From contig NC_088106.1 of the NCBI RefSeq assembly GCF_036370855.1, forward strand, positions 35,788,501 through 35,852,500: a stretch of 64,000 nucleotides of DNA. The letters are read 5' to 3'. Both the position numbers and the translations under genes were made by a program. The notes under the pieces were generated by a model. It had not been told where the DNA came from. It did no database searches and saw only the letters and a list, made by a program, of their open reading frames with translations. Positions 13,901 through 27,600 of the stretch are shown one piece after another. How positions within the stretch are numbered: position 1 is the first letter of the stretch; each line of letters starts with the position of its first letter. The stretch comes from Dromaius novaehollandiae (Eukaryota; Chordata; Aves; Casuariiformes; Dromaiidae).

Positions 13901-16900
13901 ACGTGGGCGTGACGTCGGTACTTTGAAAGTGACGTGGGTGTGACCTGGGGGCTTCGAACGTGACGTAAGGGCGACATGGGTGCTTAGAACGTGACGTGGG
14001 CGTGACGTGGGTGATTCCAACGTGACGTGGGGGTTTCGAACGTGACGTGGGCGTGACGTGGGTGATTCGAACGTGACGTGGGCGTGACGTCGGTACTTTG
14101 AAAGTGACGTGGGTGTGACCTGGGTCATTTGAACGTGACGTGGGAGTGACGTGGGGGCTTCAAACGTGACGTAAGGGTGACATGGGTGCTTAGAACGTGA
14201 CGTGGGCGTGACGTGGGCTACTCCAACGTGACGTGGGGCTTCGAACGTGACGTGGGCTTGACGTGGGTGATTGGTAGGTGACGTGGGCGTGAGGTGGGTG
14301 ATTCGAAAGTGACGTCAGTGTGACGTGGGTGCTTCGAACGTCACGTGGGCGTGACTTGGGGTCTTCGATCGTGAGGTGGGTGTGACGTTGGTGGTTTCAA
14401 GGTGACGTGGGCGTCACGGGTGGGCTTCGAACGTGACGTGGGCGTGACGTGGGTGATTCGAGCGTGTCGTGGGCGTGACGTCGGTACTTTGAAAGTGACG
14501 TGGGTGTGACCTGGGTCATTTGATCGTGACGTGGGAGTGACGTGGGGGCATCGAACGTGACGTAAGGGTGACATGGGTGCTTAGAACGTGACGTGGCGTG
14601 ACGTGGGTGATTCGAACGTGACGTGGGCGTGACGTCGGTACTTTGAAAGTGACGTGGGTGTGACCTGTGTCATTTGAACGTGACGTGGGAGTGACGTGGG
14701 GGCTTCAAACGTGACGTAAGGGTGACATGGGCGTTTAGAACGTGACGTGGGCGTGACGTGGGTGATGCGAAAGCGACGTCGGTGTGTCGTGGGTGTTTCG
14801 GACGTGACGTGGGTGTGACGTGGGTGCTTCGAACGTGACGTGGGTGTGACATAGGCTCTTCGATCTTGACGTGGGCGTGACGTGTGTGGTTTCAACGTGA
14901 CGTGGGTGTCACGTGGGGCTTCGAACGTGACGTGGACGTGACGTCGGTACTTTCAATTTGAGGTTGGTGTGACCTGGGTCAATCGAGCGTGACCTACGTG
15001 TGACGTTGGGGCTTCGAACGTGATGTGGGTGTTTCAAAACTAACGTGGGTGTGACGTGGGGGCTTCGAACGTGACGTGGGCGTGACGTCGGAACTTTGAA
15101 TGTGACGTGGGTGTGACCTGGGTCATTGGAACGTGACGTGGGAGTGACATGGGGGCTTCGAACGTGACATAAGGGTGACATGGGTGCTTAGAACGTGACG
15201 TGGGCGTGACGTGGGTGATTCCAACGTGACGTGGGGGCTTCGAACGTGACGTGGGCATGACGTGGGTGATTCGAACGTGACGTGGGTGTGACGTGGGGCT
15301 TCGAACGTGACATGGGCAGGACGTGTGTGGTTTCAACGTGACGTGGGTGTCACGTGGGGCATCGAACGTGACGTGGACGTGACGTCGGTACTTTCAGTTT
15401 GAGGTTGGTGTGACCTGGGTCATTCGAACGTGACGTACATGTGACGTGGGTGATTCCAACGTGACGTGGGGCTTCGAACGTGACGTGGGCGTGACCTGGG
15501 TGATTGGAACGTGACCTGGGTGTGACGTGGGGGCTTCGAACGAGACGTGGGTGTGACGTGGGTGTTTTGAACGTGACGTTGGTGTTTCGAACTTGACTTC
15601 GGTGTGACGTGGGTGCTTCGGACCTGACGTGGGCGTAACGTGGGGGCTTCGAACGTGACGCGGGAGTGACGTGGATGCTTCGAATGTGACGTTGGTGTTT
15701 CGAACGTGACAGGGGTGTGACGTGGGTGCATCGAACGTGACGTGGGCGTGACGTCGGGGCTTCGAAAATGATGTGGGTGTGACGTGGGGGCTTCGAACGT
15801 GACGTGGGCGTGATGCAGGTGATTCCAACGTGACGTGGTGCTTCGAATGTGACGTGGGCGTGACGTGGGTGATTCGAACGTGACGTGGGCGTGACGTCGG
15901 TACTTTGAAAGTGACGTGGGTGTGACCTGGGGGCTTCAAACGTGATGTAAGGGTGACATGGGTGCTTAGAACGTGACGTGGGCGTGACGTGGGTGATTCA
16001 AACGTGACGTGGGGGCTTCGAACGTGACGTGGGCTTGACGTGGGTGATTCCAACGTGACGTGGGGGTTTCAAACGTGACGTGGGCGTGACGTGGGTGATT
16101 CCAACGTGACGTGGGCGTGACGTCGGTACTTTGAAAGTGACGTGGGTGTGACCTGGGTCATTTGAACGTGACGTGGGAGTGACGTGGGGGCTTCAAATGT
16201 GACGTAAGGGTGACATGGGTGCTTAGAACGTGACGTGGGCGTGACCTGGGTGATTGGAACGTGACGTGGACGTGACGTGGGTGGTTTCAACGTGACGTGG
16301 GCCTCAGGTGGGGGCTTCGGAGGTGACGTGGGCCTCACGTGGGGGCTTCGAAAGTGACGTGGGCATGGCGTGGGTGATTCGAACGTGACGTGGGCGTGAC
16401 GTCGGAACTTTGAATGTGACGTGGGTGTGACCTGGGTCATTGGAACGTGACGTGGGAGTGACGTGGGGGCATCGAACGTGACGTAAGGGTGACATGGGTG
16501 CTTAGAACGTGACGTGGGCGTGACGTGGGTGATTGGAACGTGACGTGGGCGTGACGTCGGTACTTTGAAAGTGACGTGGGTGTGACCTGGGTCATTTGAA
16601 CGTGACGTGGGAGTGACGTGGGGGCTTCAAACGTGACGTAAGGGTGACATGGGCGCTTAGAACGTGACGTGGGCGTGAGGTGGGTGATTGGAACGTGACG
16701 TGGGCGTGAGGTGGGTGATTCGAAAACGACGTCGGTGTGTCGTGGGTGTTTCGGACGTGACGTGGGTGTGACGTGGGTGCTTCGAACGTGACGTGGACGT
16801 GACGTCGGTACTTTCAATTTGAGGTTGGTGTGACCTGGGTCATTCGAGCGTGACGTACGTGTGACGTTGGGGCTTCGAACGTGATGTGGGTGTTTCAAAA

Positions 16901-19900
16901 CTAACGTCGGTGTGACGTGGGGGCTTCGAACGTGACGTGGGCGTGACGTCGGAACTTTGAATGTGACGTGGGTGTGACCTGGGTGATTGGAATGTGACGT
17001 GGGAGTGATGTGGGGGCTGCAAACGTGATGTAAGGGTGACATGGGTGCTTAGAACGTCATGTGGGAGCGACGTGGGTGATTCCAACGTGACGTGGGCTTC
17101 GAACGTGACGTGGGCGTGATGTGGGTGATTCGAATGTCACTTGGGCGTGACGTGGGGTCTTCGATGTTGACGTGGGCGTGACCTGGGTGATTGGAACGTG
17201 ACGTGGACGTGACGTGGGTGGTTTCAACGTGACGTGAGCGTCACGTGGCGTCCTCGAACGTGACTTGGGCGTCACGTGGGGTCTTCGAAAGTGACGTGGG
17301 CATGACGTGGGTGATTCGAAGGTGACGTGGGTGTGACGTGGGGGCTTCGAACGTGACGTGGGTGTGACGTCGGAACTTTGAATGTGACGTGGGTGTGACC
17401 TGGGTCATTGGAACGTGACGTGGGAGTGACGTGGGGGCTTCGAACGTGACATAACGGTGACATGGGTGCTTAGAACGTGACGTGGGCGTGATGCGGGTGA
17501 TTCCAACGTGACGTGGGGCTTCGAATGTGACGTGGGCGTGAGGTGGGTGATTGGAACGTGACGTGGGCGTGACGTCGGTACTTTGAAAGTGACGTGGGTG
17601 TGACCTGGTGGCTTCGAACGTGACGTAAGGGTGACATGGGTGCTTAGAACGTGACGTGGGCGTGACGTGGGTGATTCCAAAGTGACGCGGGGGCTTCGAA
17701 CGTGACATGGGCGTGACGTGGGTGTTTCGAACGTGACGTTGGTGTTTCGAACGTGACGTGGGCGTGACGTGGGTGATTCCAACGTGACGTGGGGGCTTCG
17801 AACGTGACGAGAGGGTGACATGGGTGCTTAGAACGTGACGTGGGCGTGATGCGGGTGATTCCAACGTGACGTGGGGCTTCGAACGTGACGTGGGCGTGAC
17901 CTGGGTGATTGGAACGTGACGTGGGCGTGACGTCGGTACTTTGAAAGTGACGTGGGTGTGACCTGGGGGCTTCGAACGTGACGTAAGGGCGACATGGGTG
18001 CTTAGAACGTGACGTGGGTGTGACGTGGGTGATTCCAACGTGACGTGGAGCTTCGAATGTGACGTGGGCGTGACGTGGGTGATTCGAGCGTGACGTGGGC
18101 GTGACGTCGGTACTTTGAAAGTGACGTGGGCGTGACGTGGGGGATTCCAACGTGACGTGAGTCTTCGAACGTGACGTGGGCGTGACGTGGGTGATTGGTA
18201 GGTGACGTAGGCGTGAGGTGGGTGATTCGAAAGTGACGCCAGTGTGACGTGGGTGCTTCGAACGTCACGTGGGCGTGACTTGGGGGCTTCGATCGTGACG
18301 TGGGCGTGACCTGGGTGATTGGAACATGACGTGGACGTGACGTGGGTGGTTTCAAAGTGACGTGGGTGTCACGTGGGGCATCGAACGTGACGTGGGCGTG
18401 ACGTGTGTGGTTTCAACGTGACGTGGGCGTCACGGGTGGGCTTCGAACGTGACGTGGGCGTGACGTGGGTGCTTCGAAGGTGACGTGGGCCTGACGTGGG
18501 GGCATGGAACGTGACGTGCATGTGAGGTGGGTGATTCCAACGTGACGTGGGCGTGACGTCGGTACTTTGAATGTGACGTGGGTGTGACCTGGGTCATTGG
18601 AACGTGACGTGGGAGTGACGTGGGGGCTTCGAACGTGATGTAAGTGTGACATGGGTGCTTAGAACGTGACGTGGGCGTGATGCAGGTGATTCCAACTTGA
18701 CGTGGGCTTCGAATGTGACGTGGGCATGACGTGGAGGCTTCGAACGTGACGTGGGCGTCACGTGGGGGCTTCGAACGTGACGTGGGCGTGACGTGGGGGC
18801 ATCGAACGTGACGTGGGTGTGACGTGGGGGCTTCGAACATGACGTGGGCATGACGTCGGTGATTCGAAGGTGACGTGGGTGTGACGTGGTGGCATCGAAC
18901 GTGACGTGGGTGTGACGTGGGTGTTTCGAACGTGACGTGGGCGTGACGTCTGTACTTTGAATGTGACGTGGGTGTGGCGTGGGTCATTCGAACGTGATGT
19001 AAGTGTGACGTGTGGGCTTCGAACGTGACGTGGGTGTTTCAAAACTAACGTGGGTGTGACGTAGGGGTATCGAACGTGACCTAGGTGTTTCCAAACTGAC
19101 GTGGGTGTGACGTCGGTATGTTGAATGTGACGTGGGTGTGACGTGCATGGTTCGAACGTGAGGTGGGTGTTTTAAATGTGAGCTGGGCGTGACGTGGGTC
19201 ATTCGAACATGACATAGGTGTGACGTGGGGGCTTCGAACGTGACGTGGGCGTGACGTGGGCGAATCCAACGTGACGTGGGGCTTCGAACGTGACGTGGGC
19301 GTAAAGTGGGTGATTCGAATGTCACTTGGGCGTGACGTGGGGGCTTCGAACCTGACGTGGGCGTGACGTGGGGCTTCAAACGTGACGTGGGCGTGACCTG
19401 GGTGATTGGAACGTGACGTGGACGTGACGTGGGTGGTTTCAACGTGACGTGAGCGTCACGTGGGGTCCTCGAACGTGACTTGGGCGTCACGTTTGGTCTT
19501 CAAAAGTGACGTGGGCGTCACGGGTGGGCTTTGAACGTGACGTGGGTGTGACGTGGGAGCTTCAAACGTGACGTAAGGGTGACATGGGTGCTTCGGACGT
19601 GACGTGGGCATGACGTGGGGGCTTCGAAAATGATGTGGGTGTGACGTGGGGGCATCGAACGTGACGTGGGCGTGACGTGGGAGTTTCGAACGTGACGTGG
19701 ACGTGACGTGGTGCTTTACATTTGACGTGGGTGTGACCTGGGTCAATCGAACGTGACGTGGGTGTGACGTGGGGGCTTCGAACGTGACGTGGGTGTGACG
19801 TGGGTGTTTCGAACCTGACGTTGGTATTTCGAACGTGACGTGGGTGTGAATGGGTGCATCGGACCTGACGTGGGCGTAACGTGGGGGCTACGAACATTAC

Positions 19901-22900
19901 GCGGGTGTGACGTGGATGCTTCGAATGCGACGTTGGTGTTTCGAACGTGACATGGGTGTGACGTGGGTGCTTGGAACGTGACGTGGGCGTCACGTGGGGG
20001 CTTCGAACATGACGGGGGTGTGACGTGGGGGCATCGATCGTGACGTGGACGTGACGTCGGTACTTTATACCTGATGGGGGTGTGACGTGGGTCATTCGAA
20101 TGTGACGTGGGTGTGACGTGGGGGCTTCGAACGTGACGTGGGCATGACGTGGGTGATTCGAACGTGACGTGGGCGTGACGTGGGGGCATCGAACGTGACG
20201 TGGGTGTGACGTGGGTGTTTCCAACGTGACGTGGGCGTGACGTCGGTACTTTGAATGTGACGTGGGTGTGACGTGGGTCATTCGAACGTGATGTAAGTGT
20301 GACGTGTGGGCTTCGAACGTGACGTGGGTGTTTCAAAACTAACGTGGGTGTGACGTAGGGGTATCGAACGTGAGGTAGGTGTTTCCAAACTGACGTGGGT
20401 GTGACGTCGGTATGTTGAATGTGACGTGGGTGTGACGTGCATGGTTCGAACGTGAGGTGGGTGTTTTAAATGTGAGCTGGGCGTGACGTGGGTCATTCGA
20501 ACATGACGTAGGTGTGACGTGGGGGCTTCGAAGGTGACGTGGGCGTGACGTGGATGCTTCGAATGTGACGTTGGTGTTTCGAACGTGACATGGGTGTGAC
20601 ATGGGTGCTTCGAATGTGACGTGGGAGTGACGTGGGGGTTCGAACCTGACGTGGGTGTGACGTGGGGGCTTCGAAAGTGACGTGGGCGTGACGTGGATAC
20701 TTCGAATGTGACGTTGGTGTTTCGAACGTGACATGGGTGTCACGTGCATGATTCGAACGTGATGTGGGCAGGATGTGGGTGATTCGAATGTCACTTGGGC
20801 GTGACGTGGGGGCTTCGAACCTCACGTGGGCGTGACGTGGGGGCTTCGATGTTGACGTGGGCGTGACCTGGGTGATTGGAACGTGACGTGGACGTGACGT
20901 GGGTGGTTTCAACGTGACGTGAGCGTCACGTGGTGTCCTCGAACGTGACGTGGGCGTCACGTGGGGTCTTCGAAAGTGACGTGGGCATGACGTGGGTGAT
21001 TCGAAGGTGACGTGGGTGTGACGTGGGGGCTTCGAACGTGACGTGGGCGTGACGTCGGAACTTTGAATGTGACGTGGGTGTGACCTGGGTCATTGGGACG
21101 TGACGTGGGAGTGACGTGGGGGCTTCGAACGTGACATAAGGGTGACATGGGTGCTTAGAACGTGACGTGGGCGTGATGCGGGTGATTCCAACGTGACGTG
21201 GGGCTTCGAATGTGACGTGGGCCTGAGGTGGGTGATTGGAACGTGACGTGGGCGTGACGTGGGTGATTCCAACGTGACGTGGGGGCTTCGAACGTGACAT
21301 GGGCGTGACGTGGGTGTTTCGAACGTGACGTTGGTTTTTCCAACGTGACGTGGGTGTGACGTGGGGGCTTCGAACGTGACGTGGGCATGACGTGGGTGAT
21401 TCAAAAGTGACGTGGGCGTCACGTGGGAGTTTCGATCATGACGTGGGCGTGACGTGTGTGGTTTCAACGTGACGTGGGTGTCACGTGGGGCATCGAACGT
21501 GACGTGGACGTGACGTCGGTACTTTCAATTTGAGGTTGGTGTGACCTGGGTCAATCGAACGTGACGTACATGTGACGTGGGTGATTCCAACGTGACGTGG
21601 GGCTTCGAACGTGACGTGGGAGTGACGTGGGTGATTCCAACGTGACGTGGGGCTTCGAACGTGACGTGGGCTTGACGTGGGAAATTGGTAGGTGACGTGG
21701 GCGTGAGGTGGGTGATTCGAAAGTGACGTCGGTGTGACGTGGGTGCTTCGAACGTCACGTGGGCGTGACTTGGGGTCTTCGATCGTGACGTGGGTGTGAC
21801 GTTGGTGGTTTCAAGGTGACGTGGGCGTCACGGGTGGGCTTCGAACGTGACGTGGGCATGACGTGGGTGCGTCGAAGCTGACGTGGGCGTGACGTGGGGG
21901 CATCGAACGTGACGTGGGCGTGACGTGGGGGCTTCGAACGTGACCTGGGCGTGACCTGGGTGATTGGAACGTGACGTGGACGTGACGTGGATGATTTCAA
22001 CGTGACGTGGGCGTCACGTGGGGGCTTCGGAGGTGACGTGGGCCTCACGTGGGGGCTTCGAAAGTGACGTGGGCATGGCGTGGGTGATTCGAAGGTGACG
22101 TGGGTGTGACGTGGGGGCTTCGAACGTGACGTGGGCGTGACGTCGGATCTTTGAATGTGACGTGGGTGTGACCTGGGTCATTGGAACGTGACGTGGGTGT
22201 GACGTGGGGGCATCGAACGTGACATAAGGGTGACATGGGTGCTTAGAACGTGACGTGGGTGTGACGTGGGTGATTCCAACGTGACGTGGGGCTTTGAACG
22301 TGACGTGGGCGTGACGTGGGTGATTGGAACGTGACGTGGGCGTGAGGTGGGGGCTTCCAACGTGACGTGGGCGTGACGTGGATGCTTCGAACGTGACGTG
22401 GGTGTGACGTGGGGGCTTCGAACGTGACGTCGGCGTGACATAGGCGCTTCGATCGTGACGTGGGCGTGACGTCGGTACTTTGAAAGTGACGTGGGAGTGA
22501 CGTGGGGGCTTCAAATGTGACGTAAGGGTGACATGGGTGCTTAGAACGTGACGTGGGCGTCACGGTGGTGATTCCAACGTGACGTGGGGGCTTCGAACGT
22601 GACGTGGGCGTAACGTGGGTGATTCGAACGTGACGTGGGCGTGACGTCGGTACTTTGAAAGTGACGTGGGTGTGACCTGGGTCATTTGAACGTGACTTGG
22701 GAGTGACGTGGGGGCTTCAAACATGACATAAGGGTGACATGGGCGCTTAGAACGTGACGTGGGCGTGACGTGGGTGATTCGAAAGTGACGTGGGCGTGAG
22801 GTGGATAATTCGAAAGCGACGTCGGTGTGACGTGGGTGATTCGGACGTGACGTGGGTGTGACGTGGGTGAGTCGAACGTGACGTGGACGTGACGTCGGTA

Positions 22901-24115
22901 CTTTCCATTTGAGGTTGGTGTGACCTGGGTCATTCGAACGTGACGTACATGTGTCGTGGGTGATTCCAACGTGACGTGGGGCTTCGAACGTGACGTGGGA
23001 GTGACGTGGGTGATTGGAACGTGACGTGGGTGTGACGTGGGGGCTTCGAACGTGACGTGGGTGTGAGGTGGGTGTTTCGAACCTGACGTTGGTGTTTCGA
23101 ACATGACTTCGGTGTGACGTGGGTGCTTCGGACCTGACGTGGGCGTAACGTGGGGGCTTTGTACATGACACGGGAGTGACGTGGATGCTTCGAATGTGAC
23201 GTTGGTGTTTCGAACGTGACAGGGGTGTGACGTGGGTGCTTCGAACGTGACGTGGGCGTCACGTGGGGGCTTCGAACATGACGTGGATGTGAGGTGGGTG
23301 CTTCGGACGTGACGTGGGCGTGACGTCGGGGCTTCGAAAATGATGTGGGTGTGACGTGGGGGCATCGAACGTGACGTGGACGTGACGTGGGAGTTTCGAA
23401 CGTGACGTGGACGTGACGTGGTACTTTACATTTGACGTGGGTGTGACCTGGGTCAATCGAACGTGACGTGGGTGTGACGTGGGGGCTTCGAATGTGACGT
23501 GGGTGTGACGTGGGTGATTCGAATGTGACGTGGGCGTGACGTGGGGGCTTCGAACGTGACGTGGGTGTGACGTGGGTGTTTCGAACCTGACGTTGGTATT
23601 TCGAACGTGACAGGGGTGTGACGTGGGTGCTTGGAACGTGACGTGGGCGTCACGTGGGGGCTTCGAACATGACGGGGGTGTGACGTGGGGGCATCGATCG
23701 TGACGTGGACGTGACGTCGGTACTTTATACCTGATGGGGGTGTGACGTGGGTCATTCGAACGTGACGTGGGTGTGACGTGGGTGATTCGAACGTGACGTG
23801 GGCGTGACGTGGGGGCATCGAACGTGACGGGGGTGTGACGTGGGGGCTTCGAACGTGACGTGGGCATGACGTCGGTGATTCGAACGTGACGCGGGCATGA
23901 CGTGCATGATTCGAACGTGACGTGGGCGTGACGTGGGGGCATCGAACGTGACGTGGGTGTGACGTGGGGGCTTCGAACGTGACGTGGGTGTGACGTGGGT
24001 GTTTCGAACGTGACGTGGGCGTGACGTCGGTACTTTGAATGTGACGTGGGTGTGACGTGGGTCATTCGAACGTGATGTACGTGTGACGTGGGGGCTTCGA
24101 ACGTGACGTGGGTGT

Positions 24116-24615
24116 TTCAAAACTAACGTGGGCGTGACATAGGGGTATCGAACGTGACATAGGTGTTTCCAAACTGACGTGGGTGTGACGTCGGTATGTT
24201 GAATGTGACGTGGGTGTGACGTGCATGGTTCGAACGTGAGGTGGGTGTTTTAAATGTGAGCTGGGCGTGACGTGGGTCATTCGAACATGACGTAGGTGTG
24301 ACGTGGGGGCTTCGAACGTGACGTGGGCGTGACGTGGATGCTTCGAATGTGACATTGGTGTTTCGAACGTGACCTGGGTGTGACATGGATGCTTCGAATG
24401 TGACGTGGGCGTAACGTGGGGGCTTCGAACCTGACGTGGGTGTGACGTGGGGGCTTCGAAAGTGACGTGGGTGTGACCTGGGTCATTTGAACGTGACGTG
24501 GGCGTGACGTGGGAGATTCCAACGTGACGTGGGGCTTTGAACGTGACGTGGGCGTGACGTGGGTGATTCGAATGTGACGTGGGCGTGACGTGGGGGCTTC
24601 GAACGCCACGGAGCT
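24116..24615 (+). repeat. Diverged 0.5-kb satellite module, copy
   Basis: This module starts with TTTCAAAACTAACG and passes through GTATGTTGAATG, GTGCATGGTTCG and TTTTAAATGTGAGC to GAACGCCACGGAGCTTCACG. Its monomers are the most divergent in the array and share private changes, so it is a good marker. The TTTTAAATGTGAGC element occurs twelve times (5249, 12535, 19170, 20464, 24248, 29096, 30495, 30885, 32243, 36512, 39896, 49340), always in the same orientation. Spacing between copies runs from 390 bp to 9.4 kb, so this is segment shuffling and not a fixed higher-order period. Confidence 0.85.
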
Positions 24616-27600
24616 TCACGTGGGGGCATCGAACGTGACGTGGGCGTGACGTGGGGGCTTCAAGCGTGACCTGGGTGTGACGTGGGTGTTTCGAAGGTGA
24701 CGTGGGCGTGACATCAGTACTTTGAAAGTGACGTGGGTGTGACCTGGGTCATTGGAACGTGACGTGGGCGTCACGTGGGGGCATCGAACGTGACGTGGGC
24801 GTCACGTGGGGGCTTCGAAAGTGACGTGGACGTCACGTGGGTGCTTCGAAGGTGACGTGGGTGTGACGTGGCGGATTCGAACGTGACGTGGGCGTGACGT
24901 GGGTGATTCCAACGTGACGTGGGCGTGACGTCGGTACTTTGAATGTGACGTGGGTGTGACCTGGGTCATTGGAACGTGACGTGGGAGTGACGTGGGGGCT
25001 TCGAACGTGACAAAAGGGTGACATGGGTGCTTAGAACGTGACGTGGGCGTGACGTGGGGGATTCCAACGTGACATGGGGCTTCGAACGTGACGTGGGCGT
25101 GATGTGGGTGATTCGAATGTCACTTGGGCGTGACGTGGGGTCTTCGATGTTGACGTGGGCGTGACCTGGGTGATTGGAACGTGACGTGGGCGTGACGTGG
25201 GTGATTCCAACGTGACGTGGGCGTGACGTGGGTCAATCGAACGTGACGTGGGCATGATGTGGGTGATTCCAACGTGACGTGGGGCTTCGAATGTGACGTG
25301 GGCGTGAGGTGGGTGAGTGGAACGTGACGTGGGCGTGACGTCGGTGATTGGAACGTGACGTGGGCGTGACGTGGGTGCATCGAACGTGACGTGGGCATGA
25401 TGTGGGTGATTCCAACGTGACGTGGGGGCTTCGAACGTGACGTGGGCGTGACGTGGGTGTTTCGAACGTGACGTGGGTGTGACGTGGGAGTTTCGATCAT
25501 GACGTGGGCGTGACGTGTGTGGTTTCAACGTGACGTGGGTGTCACGTGGGGCATCGAACGTGACGTGGACGTGACGTCGGTACTTTCAATTTGAGGTTGG
25601 TGTGACCTGGGTCATTCGAACGTGACGTACATGTGACGTGGGTGATTCCAACGTGACGTGGGGCTTCGAACGTGACGTGGGTGTGACCTGGTTGATTGGA
25701 ACGTGACGTGGGTGTGACGTGGGGGCTTCGAACGTGACGTTGGTGTGACGTGGGTGTTTCGAACTTGACTTCGGTGTGACGTGGGTGCTTCGAACGTGAC
25801 GTGGGCGTCACGTGGGGGCTTCGAACATGACGTGGATGTGAGGTGGGTGCTTCGGACGTGACGTGGGCGTGACGTCGGGGCTTCGAAAATGATGTGGGTG
25901 TGACGTGGGGGCATCGAACGTGACGTGGACGTGACGTGGTACTTTGCATTTGACGTGGGTGTGACCTGGGTCAATCGAACGTGACGTGGGTGTGACGTGG
26001 GGGCTTCGAATGTGACGTGGGCGTGACGTGGGTGATTCGAATGTGACGTGGGAGTGACGTGGGGGCTTCGAACGTCACGTGGGCGTCACGTGGGGGCATC
26101 GAACGTGACGTGGGCGTGACCTGGGTGATTGGAACGTGACGTGGGTGTGACGTGGGGGCTTCGAACGTGACGTGGGTGTGACGTGGGTGTTTCGAACCTG
26201 ACGTTGGTATTTCGAACGTGACGTGGGTGTGACGTGGGTGCATCGGACGTGACGTGGGCGTAACGTGGGGTCTACGAACATTACGCGGGTGTGACGTGGA
26301 TGCTTCGAATGCGACGTTGGTGTTTCGAACGTGACGTGGGTGTGACGTGGGTGCTTGGAACGTGACGTGGGCGTCACGTGGGGGCTTCGAACATGACGTG
26401 GGTGTGACGTGGGGGCATCGATCGTGACGTGGACGTGACGTCGGTACTTTATACCTGATGGGGGTGTGACGTGGGTCATTCGAACGTGACGTGGGTGTGA
26501 CGTGGGGGCTTCGAACGTGACGTGGGCATGACGTGGGTGATTCGAACGTGACGTGGGCTTCGAACGTGACGTGGGCGTGATGTGGGTGATTCGAATGTCA
26601 CTTGGGCGTGACGTGGGGGCTTCGAACGTCACGTGGGCGTGACGTGGGGGCTTCGATGTTGACGTGGGCGTGACCTGGGTGATTGGAACGTGACGTGGAC
26701 GTGACGTGGGTGGTTTCAACGTGACGTGAGCGTCACGTGGTGTCCTCGAACGTGACGTGGGCGTCACGTGGGGTCTTCGAAAGTGACGTGGGCATGACGT
26801 GGGTGATTCGAAGGTGACGTGGGTGTGACGTGGGGGCTTCGAACGTGACGTGGGTGTGACGTCGGTACTTTGAATGTGACGGGCGTGTGACCTGGGTCAT
26901 TGGAACGTGACGTGGGAGTGACGTGGGGGCTTCGAACGTGACATAAGGGTGACATGGGTGCTTAGAACGTGACGTGGGCGTGATGCGGGTGATTCCAACG
27001 TGACGTGGGGCTTCGAATGTGACGTGGGCGTGAGGTGGGTGATTGGAACGTGACGTGGGCGTGACGTCGGTACTTTGAAAGTGACGTGGGTGTGACCTGG
27101 CGGCTTCGAACGTGACATAAGGGCGACATAGGTGCTTAGAACGTGACGTGAGCGTGACGTGGGTGATTCCAACGTGACGTGGGGGCTTCGAACGTGACAT
27201 GGGCGTGACGTGGGTGTTTCGAACGTGACGTTGGTGTTTCCAACGTGACGTGGGTGTGACGTGGGGGCTTCGAACGTGACGTGGGCATGACGTGGGTGAT
27301 TCGAAAGTGACGTGGGCGTCACGTGGGAGTTTCGATCATGACGTGGGCGTGACGTGTGTGGTTTCAACGTGACGTGGGTGTCACGTGGGGCATCGAACGT
27401 GACGTGGACGTGACGTCGGTACTTTCAATTTGAGGTTGGTGTGACCTGGGTCATTCGAACGTGACGTACATGTGACGTGGGTGATTCCAACGTGACGTGG
27501 GGCTTCGAACGTGACGTGGGAGTGACGTGGGTGATTCCAACGTGACGTGGGGCTTCGAACGTGACGTGGGCGTGACGTGGGTGATTCGAATGTGACTTGG